The notes below the pieces were generated by a model, which was not told where the DNA came from, ran no database searches, and worked only from the letters and a program-made list of their open reading frames with translations. Below, piece by piece: positions 26,503 through 34,186 of a DNA stretch of 64,000 nucleotides. Location: positions 306,544-370,543 of the forward strand of contig NZ_FNRL01000001.1 in the NCBI RefSeq assembly GCF_900107795.1. The letters run 5' to 3'. This DNA comes from Chitinophaga terrae (ex Kim and Jung 2007). Its GTDB lineage: Bacteria > Bacteroidota > Bacteroidia > Chitinophagales > Chitinophagaceae. Position numbers and translations under genes: made by a program. Within the stretch, counting starts at the first letter, position 1, and every line of letters begins with the position of its first letter.

Positions 26503-27192
26503 TTATAATAATCCTGCAACCAGGGCGGCAGCCAGCGTATTGCCCAGGTTCACCATATTATTACCTATCCATTGCTTTCTTTCAAGTGTAGCGCCAAGCA
26601 ACGAATCAACGATGTTTCCTATAAAACCGGCGAGCACGATGATCAGGCAATTGAACCCAAAGCCATATAACAAGCCATATAATAATGCAATAACACCCGC
26701 GCCTAACAATCCTATCAGGGTACCTTCCCAACTGATCACGCCATCCAGGCCCCTGGCCTCCTTTTTAAATGTCAGGATATTGAAGGTATGTTTACCATAG
26801 ATCATCCCTAACTCCGACGATAAGGTATCGGCAGTAGCGGCAGCCAGGCTGGCGGCCATCATTAATATATAGTGGTCGGCCTTGCCGGGATTCAGCCAGG
26901 CCAGAGCAGCCATAAACCCCGCCACGCCCCCGTTGGCCAATACCTGTTCAGGGGTTCTTTCTTCCGATCCGGCATTCTTTTCTTCTTTCTTATACCTGGT
27001 TGCCAGTACCCCCAGTATAAAGAAAGCGCCCAGTAACACCACCCCTCCCGGCCCGGCGCCGAGTAACAAAAGCAATGCAACCAGCCCCCCTGTTAAGGAA
27101 GCCCGCACCGTGAGCTTACCTGTTTTAACAGCCAGGATCATGGCCAGTATAATAATTCCAAGAAATAAAAACGTTGTAATAGAGATCTGCAT
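26503..27192 (-). CDS. DUF92-family integral membrane protein
   Basis: About 230 residues with six or so membrane helices (ITTFLFLGIIILAMILA, LTGGLVALLLLLGAGPGG, LIGLLGAGVIALLYGLLYGF and others). The family signature is in the middle: AASLAAATADTLSSELG, ISWEGTLIGLLGAG and GNIVDSLLGATLE. DUF92 includes TMEM19 and the plant phytyl-phosphate kinase VTE6; bacterial members are mostly uncharacterised and CTP-dependent prenyl-phosphate kinase activity is only a possibility. The open frame extends to 27282, but that part overlaps the terminator of the upstream gene, so the ATG at 27192 is chosen. Confidence 0.8.
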   Translation of the reverse strand: MQISITTFLFLGIIILAMILAVKTGKLTVRASLTGGLVALLLLLGAGPGGVVLLGAFFILGVLATRYKKEEKNAGSEERTPEQVLANGGVAGFMAALAWLNPGKADHYILMMAASLAAATADTLSSELGMIYGKHTFNILTFKKEARGLDGVISWEGTLIGLLGAGVIALLYGLLYGFGFNCLIIVLAGFIGNIVDSLLGATLERKQWIGNNMVNLGNTLAAALVAGLL

Positions 27193-27253
27193 ACCGGGGC
27201 GTAAAGCTATATAAAACGTGTTAAAATACGCAACCGATTTCAAAACCTTATCC

Positions 27254-27290
27254 ATAAAAAAACGCGCAAAAGGAAAATCCATTTGCGCGC
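27254..27290 (-). terminator. Rho-independent terminator after the 27316-27891 gene
   Basis: On the minus strand the stem GCGCGCAAA / TTTTGCGCG is followed by a T-run (TTTTTTT), 25 bp past the stop codon of the PepSY-like gene. Its position inside the upstream end of the DUF92 open frame decides the start of that gene. Confidence 0.8.
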
Positions 27291-27315
27291 TCCCGTTTAG
27301 GCATTTAAACGTTCC

Positions 27316-27891
27316 CTACTTAGTTGGCAAGTCCGTAAACCAGGAGACTTCTCCTGCGGGGGTAACTTTAAGGACTACTGGTCGGCCTTTCTTATCTGCC
27401 ACTTCTATAAAATAATTGTCCGCATCCTCGAACTGTACACCATACAATATCATATCGGTTTCGTTTGACTCATTGTCGTCATAAAAAATAACCGGAGCAT
27501 CCTGATAATTCGTATAGTGTTTCATGATTTCCTGCTGGGCAGACATGGGTAGACTGGCAAATGAAGAAGGAGTTGATGTTCCTACAAGTTGCCCGTTATA
27601 GTCATAAAACGCACTGATTTTGGTTCCTTTGGAATTGGTAAAAGTTGCCTTGTCGAAGTATAGATCACGTGACCATGTCACATCCGGCATATCACCAAAA
27701 TCGCTCTGGAACTGGGCTTTTGATTGTTCGCTTACATCCGTGCCTTCCAGTTGCCGGACGGTGATCCGCTGTTCTTTACGTTCTTTCCTCATTTCCTTCC
27801 TGGCCTGTTTGCTGGCAAACTTGGGATCTGACTGGGCCTGCGCCGCTAAGACCGCTAAGAGCAACGTCATAGAGATCATAATCTTTTTCAT
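27316..27891 (-). CDS. Secreted PepSY-like protein
   Basis: A 191-residue exported protein (signal MKKIMISMTLLLAVLAAQA, then QSD). A charged segment (KQARKEMRKERKEQR) precedes the conserved part QFQSDFGDMPDVTWSRDLYFDKATF, where a W followed by strand-forming, aromatic-rich sequence is typical of the periplasmic PepSY-like (BLIP-like) repeats common in Bacteroidota. A second unit starts near MKHYTNYQDAPVIFYDDN. Role unknown. It lies 90 bp after the S9 peptidase gene on the same strand and ends at a strong terminator. Confidence 0.65.
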   Translation of the reverse strand: MKKIMISMTLLLAVLAAQAQSDPKFASKQARKEMRKERKEQRITVRQLEGTDVSEQSKAQFQSDFGDMPDVTWSRDLYFDKATFTNSKGTKISAFYDYNGQLVGTSTPSSFASLPMSAQQEIMKHYTNYQDAPVIFYDDNESNETDMILYGVQFEDADNYFIEVADKKGRPVVLKVTPAGEVSWFTDLPTK

Positions 27892-27981
27892 AGTCAGTGT
27901 ATTTTAAGTGGTGTGCATAAGCATAATACACTAACAAACGGGAAATACGCCCTGTTTTAAATTTTATGTTAAAAGAAACGG

Positions 27982-30612
27982 CTAGGGGATTCTGCCGCTT
28001 GTATCTATATCCAAGGCCGCGTCTGTATCCCTGAGGTTGGGTGACCGGCCCTCCGTCATCCACCTGGCAGGCGGCGCACCTTTCAGGTAGTGATCAAAGA
28101 ACTGCCGCATGCGCAGGGTAAAATCATCGCCTTCTTTTCCCATCACTACATGACTGTTATTATTCCCATATTCCAGCAACCATATCTTCTTACCCAACCT
28201 TTTTCCCGCAAGAAAAAACTCCATAGCATTAAAAAAAGGTACGGTAAAATCCTTTGTTGTATGCATCAGGAGCAAAGGAGTAGTGAGCTGCGGCGCGCTG
28301 AATACGGCCGAATTACGGATATAGGTTTCCGGCAGGTCCCAAAGCGTTCCTCCCATCTGGTAAGGTCCTCCTTCTTCGAACTGGTATTGCTTTATCTCCC
28401 CGGTATTGATGCTGTTGTAACCGCTCACCATATCCGCCAGGCCCGACGCCGATACGGCCGCCGTAAACCTGGAAGAATGGGTTACAATATAATTGGTAGT
28501 AAACCCACTGAAACTGCATCCCTGGATTCCCAGCCTGAGGCTATCCACATAGGGCCTCGTTACCAGTACGTCGGCAGCCGACGAAATAGCTTCCAGGGCG
28601 CTTTTACCTGTTTCTCCCTTAAAAAAATAGATATCGGGAGTAAACACCAGGTATCCGTTGCTTACATACGTAGGAATATCGATAATACAACCGGCGCAGG
28701 CCTGGGGCGTGATATAGGCATGCAGGTTAGCAGAGGCTTTCCTGTAATGATAAAAGATCAAGGGGTATTTTTTCGTGGAGTCAAAATTTTCAGGTTTGTA
28801 TAAGACGCCCTGCAATTCTATTCCCCTGGCGGTCTTCCAATTTACCAGTTCTGTAGTATACCAGTTATATTCCTTCTCCGGTGCATTGTTCGTCAGTTGC
28901 GTGAAATGTTTAAAGTCTTTTGTTACCAGGTAATTCGGCGCCGATGTGGCAGTGGCCCGGGTAAGCAGCCATACAGCGGCATGCTTTGCTTTCAGCGGTT
29001 TAGTGAAACCGCTGCTCAATCCTGCAAAACTAAGCGGCATTACAGGCACCCAATAAGTGCAGGGCTGCATGATAAGCATTTCCGGGTCGCCCGGCGCGAA
29101 AGCCGGTGATTTACGATAAAAACCATTTTCCTTGGTCAGGGTATTGAATGCCGAAAATACTATTTCCTTATTACCGTCGATCTTGCCCGGCATAGCATTA
29201 AACCCACCGCCTTCGCTAACCAGCGAGAAAATGATCTTATGCTTTCTTCCATAGCCATTGGTCACGCAAACCGGCTGCTGCCTGCCCGCCAGATCCAACT
29301 TCCAGATATCGTATTGATCGCAAACGTATACCGATTCATTATCTTCTCCCCAACTCACTATTCCCTGTATATAGTTCCAAAAATCGTAGTCTCCATTTTC
29401 CCGGGTTGTCCAGTTGTTGTTTATTCCTGCCGTGAGGTTCCTTTCCTCGTTCTTCTCCAGGTCATGTACCTGGTAATCCTTTCCATCAAAATACAACAGG
29501 TATTTAAGCCCCGGGGTAGTAATGTAACTATGCTTTCCGCGGTATATTTCAGTACCGTCGACGCTGGAAATAAGCCGGCTGCGGGTGAGCCCCGCCCGGA
29601 AAGGAGACAGGGAATCCTGTGTCAGCAAGGCATATTTATCTCCCCCATCTTCCAGCAATTCCAGCCTGCTTCCTTCTCCTCCACCCAACAGGGTTACCTG
29701 CCCCCCAGGAAGGGCAACCGACACGGTATAAGCCGACCTTGATCCAAAGTACTGCGCATCCCTGTTTGCAGGATCTTTATACGACCAGATATTCACATCT
29801 GCCAGCTCCAGCTTTTTGGTTGTATCTGCCTTCTCCAGGGTGAAAAAAAAGCGTTTGCCGTCTTTACTGAAGCGCAGGGGGAATGAAAACGCATAGTTCT
29901 TAATAATGCCGCCGGTACCGGGAAGTAAAGCAGCGGAACGGCGGTTTGCGCAGTCGTACACCGAAATTGCGTTATCCTTGCCCCATACATAGGCCAGTTG
30001 ATTATTGACCGTATCTTCAGTTATGAATTTTACCGGGAGAAGAGATGCAATCGTTGCCAGCTCCCCGCTTTCAAGATCCGCTATCTTAATATCAAACTGT
30101 TCCCCGTCTTCCACCTTAACAACCAGGACTTTGATCTTTGGGAAGAAATGGTATCCCGCAATTTTACCAATACCCGCCAGGTGATGGAGCGAGCGTTCAC
30201 CAAACCGCTTAAAATACAGACCGGCAGTATCCTGCTGGAAGAAGAGCCAGGATTTATTGTGGGAGTAAGACAGTACTTTAAACTGTTCCGTTTTGTTGTC
30301 TCCCGGTTTCACGAGGTTTAAAGTATCATGGCTTTTTACAAGAAAGAACTTATCATCAGCTACCGGTTCGCCCAGCATAACACCGGGAAACTCTTTGCTC
30401 CACTTGTTGCTGGCCGCCGCCAACCTGAAAGTATTTTCGTTGGTCAGCCGGTTAGCAAGGGTATAACTGACATACCTGCCATCGGCTGTAATATATGGAT
30501 TCCAGAGCTCCGGCCATTTTTTATATGCTGAGGAATCGATGGGTTTCTTCTGGCCAACAACAGTTAAAGAAAAATACAGGACACAGGCATGTAGGAGAAG
30601 AGCTATTTTCAT
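27982..30612 (-). CDS. Secreted S9-type (prolyl oligopeptidase family) serine peptidase
   Basis: An 876-residue exported protein (signal 1-20, ending VVG-QKK). The N-terminal two thirds (about 30-570) are WD/beta-propeller-like; the C-terminal alpha/beta hydrolase (about 600-845) has S700 in GCSFSGF, D788 in HTTKDFTVP and H821 in GNNNSHVV, a complete Ser-Asp-His triad. Domain order matches S9 dipeptidyl/acylaminoacyl peptidases. The catalytic domain is close to that of the second S9 gene at 37724 (shared GYNSI/V, PYQMGGTLW, TTPLLLMHTT segments), but the base composition of the two genes differs. Substrate not predictable. Confidence 0.88.
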   Translation of the reverse strand: MKIALLLHACVLYFSLTVVGQKKPIDSSAYKKWPELWNPYITADGRYVSYTLANRLTNENTFRLAAASNKWSKEFPGVMLGEPVADDKFFLVKSHDTLNLVKPGDNKTEQFKVLSYSHNKSWLFFQQDTAGLYFKRFGERSLHHLAGIGKIAGYHFFPKIKVLVVKVEDGEQFDIKIADLESGELATIASLLPVKFITEDTVNNQLAYVWGKDNAISVYDCANRRSAALLPGTGGIIKNYAFSFPLRFSKDGKRFFFTLEKADTTKKLELADVNIWSYKDPANRDAQYFGSRSAYTVSVALPGGQVTLLGGGEGSRLELLEDGGDKYALLTQDSLSPFRAGLTRSRLISSVDGTEIYRGKHSYITTPGLKYLLYFDGKDYQVHDLEKNEERNLTAGINNNWTTRENGDYDFWNYIQGIVSWGEDNESVYVCDQYDIWKLDLAGRQQPVCVTNGYGRKHKIIFSLVSEGGGFNAMPGKIDGNKEIVFSAFNTLTKENGFYRKSPAFAPGDPEMLIMQPCTYWVPVMPLSFAGLSSGFTKPLKAKHAAVWLLTRATATSAPNYLVTKDFKHFTQLTNNAPEKEYNWYTTELVNWKTARGIELQGVLYKPENFDSTKKYPLIFYHYRKASANLHAYITPQACAGCIIDIPTYVSNGYLVFTPDIYFFKGETGKSALEAISSAADVLVTRPYVDSLRLGIQGCSFSGFTTNYIVTHSSRFTAAVSASGLADMVSGYNSINTGEIKQYQFEEGGPYQMGGTLWDLPETYIRNSAVFSAPQLTTPLLLMHTTKDFTVPFFNAMEFFLAGKRLGKKIWLLEYGNNNSHVVMGKEGDDFTLRMRQFFDHYLKGAPPARWMTEGRSPNLRDTDAALDIDTSGRIP

Positions 30613-30699
30613 TTACCAGGTATTTAAGGGCATAGCCTGAAATTCAGGTAATTGAAAATAGCAACAGCTTATGCAGCGGAAATTCAGTTAAATATTTTT

Positions 30700-31926
30700 T
30701 CAGAATAGGAACCAGATCATGGCCACTGCTGCCGCAGTCATCAAAATAAAGGTAATTACCCCCAATATGTTGGAGAGCAGCGAATTCGTATGCTCTTTCA
30801 TGATCTTCCTGTTATTGCCGATATGCAGGATGATGACGATCATAACAGGAGCAGTTATACCGTATAAAATCGCTGTGTACAGCAATGCCTGCATAGGGCT
30901 GATGCCAACCATTTCAAGACACAGACCCACGACCAGTGAAACAATGACAGACAGGTAAAAAGGTTTGGCCTGGGAGAATTTCTTGTCTAAACCTGCCGAC
31001 CATCCAAAGGTTTCGGCAAGCATATACGACTGCGATCCTGCCAATACAGGTATGGCTAAGAGCCCGGTACCCAATACCCCTGTTGCAAAGATCAAGTAGG
31101 TCAGCTTACCTGCCAGGGGTTCCAATGCCTTCGCTGCTTCATCCACTGTATTGATCTCCCTGATGCCTGCAGGAAACAATACCGATCCCGTGGTGAGGAT
31201 AATAAAGAACATCACCAGGTTAGAAAACAGCATACCGGTGTTTACATCCGTTTTCATGTCGTTCAGCAACTGTTTGTCTACCACGATGCCTCTATGTTCC
31301 TGGTCTTCGGCCTCCATGGTTGTTTGCCAGAAGAAGAGGTATGGAGAGATAGTAGTACCTAAAAGCGCCACGATGATTGAAAGGAAGTCTTTATTCCATC
31401 TGAACGTAGGAATAAAGGTGCGCCGGGCTACCTGCCCCCAGTTGAGATGCAACATAAACGGCACAATAATGTATAATAACAGGGAAATACAAAGCCATTT
31501 AAGGATCATCGATATCTTCCTGTAAGGGTATTGGATGATCACATACATTAAAATAGCAGTGATACTGATACAAAATATCCAGGTAGGGATACCGGGGAAG
31601 ATCATATGGCATACGGCCCCCATTCCCTGTATATCGGCCCCTATATTGAGCGTAATAGCAGGAAAGCTGAATAGCAGCATGGTATACAATACCGGTTTGG
31701 AGTAATGCTTCCGGAGGGTAACGGTAAGACCTTCGCCGGTTACCAGTCCAATCCTGGCGCACATGCCCTGGATTGCAGCCATTAATGGAAAAGTTATGAT
31801 AGCGGTCCACAACGTGGCGAGGCCAAATTGTGCGCCCGCCTGCGAGTAAGTGGCAATCCCGGAAGGATCGTCGTCGCTGGCCCCGGTGATCAAGCCGGGA
31901 CCCAATTTTTTCAGGAATCCGCGCAT
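30700..31926 (-). CDS. Nramp (SLC11)-family metal transporter with non-canonical ion-site motifs
   Basis: A 408-residue protein with about 11 membrane helices and the Nramp opening KKLGPGLITGASDDDPSG. In canonical Mn/Fe transporters helix 1 carries DPGN and helix 6 carries MPH; here these positions read DPSG (20-23) and SPY (194-196, in GTTISPYLFFWQ), so the metal-binding methionine is missing. Such divergent Nramp relatives include NRMT-type magnesium transporters. Magnesium or another hard cation is therefore more likely than manganese, though this is inference. The gene stands alone on the minus strand between the GH127 and S9 genes. Confidence 0.85.
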   Translation of the reverse strand: MRGFLKKLGPGLITGASDDDPSGIATYSQAGAQFGLATLWTAIITFPLMAAIQGMCARIGLVTGEGLTVTLRKHYSKPVLYTMLLFSFPAITLNIGADIQGMGAVCHMIFPGIPTWIFCISITAILMYVIIQYPYRKISMILKWLCISLLLYIIVPFMLHLNWGQVARRTFIPTFRWNKDFLSIIVALLGTTISPYLFFWQTTMEAEDQEHRGIVVDKQLLNDMKTDVNTGMLFSNLVMFFIILTTGSVLFPAGIREINTVDEAAKALEPLAGKLTYLIFATGVLGTGLLAIPVLAGSQSYMLAETFGWSAGLDKKFSQAKPFYLSVIVSLVVGLCLEMVGISPMQALLYTAILYGITAPVMIVIILHIGNNRKIMKEHTNSLLSNILGVITFILMTAAAVAMIWFLF

Positions 31927-31985
31927 AGCTTAAATTTAACTAATTTTCCTGTGGGATGATCAACTACTATACGCATTAACCGGGT

Positions 31986-33932
31986 TTAAGGTTTTAAACT
32001 GATGGCGGATATTTTGGTTGGTATCCAGATCTCCATCTCCCCTTTGCCCCGGTTAGCCCAGGAAAAATAAGGTATGGCGGTAACGGGTTGCTTTTCTGTG
32101 GTAACCGATTGTCCATCGGCCGACAGCTTTACGACAGGCACTTCTCCTTTCAGGGTCACTACCCCGTTTAACAGGTTATTGTCCATTTCGGCCTTCCACT
32201 TTGTTGGTTCGGGGACGATGATATTTTTTACCTGGCCGTTGTTGTCGGCATGTTCCAGGCAGTAAACCAGGGGACCGCGTTGCAGCGCTATCCTGTTCCT
32301 GTTTTCCTTAATTTTGTCTATAGCCGCTACTTTACGGACTTCCATTGGCAGATCCACGGTTAGCACATCCCCCTTCTTCCAGGTACGGTTAATAACCGCA
32401 TAACCGTTATTCACCTGGTAGTCGACAGGCTGGCCGTTTATTTTGATAGTTGCTTTTACTTCCAGTTTATCTGTAAAATAATAGGCATCGCCGGGGGTAG
32501 CGGTATTCTGCGCCCAACCGGGGATGCGGATATGCAGCGGGATCTGCTGGCTGCGTTTAGGAGAAACGGTGATATTCACCGTTCCATCCCAGGGGTAGTT
32601 GGTTTGTTGCTGCAATTCTACTTCTCCATTCTTCAACTTTATCTTTGTCTTGCTGCCTATAAACAAATTTACCCACAGCTCTTTATCCGATTGCACATAT
32701 ACATAGTCGCCCACCGATGCTACTAACCTGGAAATATTGGCAGGGCAACAGGCGGTTCCGAACCACTCCTGCCGCTGATGCTGGCCACTGCTGGCAAGAG
32801 GGTTGCCGTAGAAGAAACGGTCTCCGCTCAGGGAAAGGCCATCTAACGCCCCGTTATATAAGCTCCGTTCCAGGACATCTATGTATTTAGCATCGCCAGT
32901 TAAGCGGTTCATGCGCTGGTTCCAGAACACCATCCCAACCGATGCGCAGGTTTCGCAGTAGGCGTGTTCGTTAGGCAGGTCGTAGTCATCCGTGAATCCT
33001 TCGTTATGGCCTGAGGAGCCGATGCCGCCTGTCAGGTACATATTCCTGTGCACAACATCTTCCCACACGGCTTCCATTGCTGTCATATAACCGCTGTCTT
33101 TCAACGCGGCGCCAACATCGGCCGCCCCGGTATAGAGGTACATAGCCCTCACGGCATGCCCGGTGATCTGTCGCTGATCCCTGACCGGCAAACTATCCTG
33201 GCAATAGGCGGAGTTGGTCCAGTTATCCCAGATCACGCCCTTACCGTAGCCATGGCCCCGTTGCTGCAGGAACCAGTCGGCCAGGTCGAGATACTTTTTA
33301 TTATTGGTAGCTTTATAGAGTTTCACCAAAGCCAGTTCAATTTCTTCGTGCCCCGATACCCAGTGGCGGTTTGGTTCCCTGAAAGTTTTGTCGATATGAT
33401 CGGCCAACTTCGTTGCCACGTTCAGCAATTTCGTTTTGCCGGTAGTGTTATAATAGGCCACTGCCGCTTCAAACAGGTGTCCTGCACAGTAATCTTCATG
33501 CTTTTCCATATCGGACCATCGTTTGTCGATGCCGTTAAGCGTGTAGTAAGTATTGAGGTATCCATCCGGCTGTTGGGCGGCAGCGATCTTATCTATCCAT
33601 TCGTCCGCCTTCTGCTCCAGTTTCTCGTCGGGGTGGGTTTTAAGGCTGTAGGCGATGGCTTCCAATGCTTTGTAGACATCGGAGTCGTCGAAGTAGATGC
33701 CTTCATGTTTTTGGCCGCTATGGTTAGTTACTTTTTCGAAATTTCTTATACGCGGTGTTTTGACTTCGGTTTGGAAGATGCAGACGGGGATGGTTGTTTT
33801 GCTGATGGTTAGTTGGCGTGGGGACCAGAATTGGTCGGTGATAGCGACTTGGGAGAATGGGACGGGTTGGAGGAGTTGGGCGGTTGTTTGGAGGGAGGTG
33901 GCGAGGAGGGTGACGGTGAGGAGGTGTTTCAT
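31986..33932 (-). CDS. GH127 beta-L-arabinofuranosidase
   Basis: A 648-residue exported enzyme (signal MKHLLTVTLLATSLQTTAQ). It has the (alpha/alpha)6 barrel of the former DUF1680 family. The zinc/thiolate centre is intact: E327 and C329 in AYCETCAS, and C395 and C396 in GTACCPANI, matching E338, C340, C417 and C418 of the Bifidobacterium enzyme HypBA1, where the first Cys of the CC pair is the nucleophile. It releases L-arabinofuranose from arabinose-containing glycans. The first roughly 80 codons are unusually rich in codons ending in C, unlike the rest of the gene. It is the last gene before the AT-rich island. Confidence 0.92.
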   Translation of the reverse strand: MKHLLTVTLLATSLQTTAQLLQPVPFSQVAITDQFWSPRQLTISKTTIPVCIFQTEVKTPRIRNFEKVTNHSGQKHEGIYFDDSDVYKALEAIAYSLKTHPDEKLEQKADEWIDKIAAAQQPDGYLNTYYTLNGIDKRWSDMEKHEDYCAGHLFEAAVAYYNTTGKTKLLNVATKLADHIDKTFREPNRHWVSGHEEIELALVKLYKATNNKKYLDLADWFLQQRGHGYGKGVIWDNWTNSAYCQDSLPVRDQRQITGHAVRAMYLYTGAADVGAALKDSGYMTAMEAVWEDVVHRNMYLTGGIGSSGHNEGFTDDYDLPNEHAYCETCASVGMVFWNQRMNRLTGDAKYIDVLERSLYNGALDGLSLSGDRFFYGNPLASSGQHQRQEWFGTACCPANISRLVASVGDYVYVQSDKELWVNLFIGSKTKIKLKNGEVELQQQTNYPWDGTVNITVSPKRSQQIPLHIRIPGWAQNTATPGDAYYFTDKLEVKATIKINGQPVDYQVNNGYAVINRTWKKGDVLTVDLPMEVRKVAAIDKIKENRNRIALQRGPLVYCLEHADNNGQVKNIIVPEPTKWKAEMDNNLLNGVVTLKGEVPVVKLSADGQSVTTEKQPVTAIPYFSWANRGKGEMEIWIPTKISAISLKP

Positions 33933-34186
33933 GGTGGAATTTTTGATGGAAGATAGGAAAATCAGTAGAAATCAACCAATTGATAGACATGTAATACTTT
34001 TTTCGCCGATATCAACGACCAACTTTAATCAATATCTATATCGGGATCGATCTACTACCAAGATTTAGCATACAGATTTAAGTCAAATTAACCATAGCTA
34101 ACCGCTTTGTCTCCTGGCCAATCACAAAACCACTGCAATGTAGTAGCAAAGAAAAAATGGAATTTGTATAAATTGAAGCAATTGAT

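Noticed and set aside
27193..27282. Upstream extension of the DUF92 gene to the ATG at 27282
   Set aside because: That segment overlaps the terminator hairpin of the preceding gene on the same strand, and the conserved membrane protein starts well after it.
34006..34044. Inverted repeat CCGATAT/ATATCGG at the left edge of the island as an attachment site
   Set aside because: It is only 7 bp long, has no matching copy at the right edge and no recombinase nearby.
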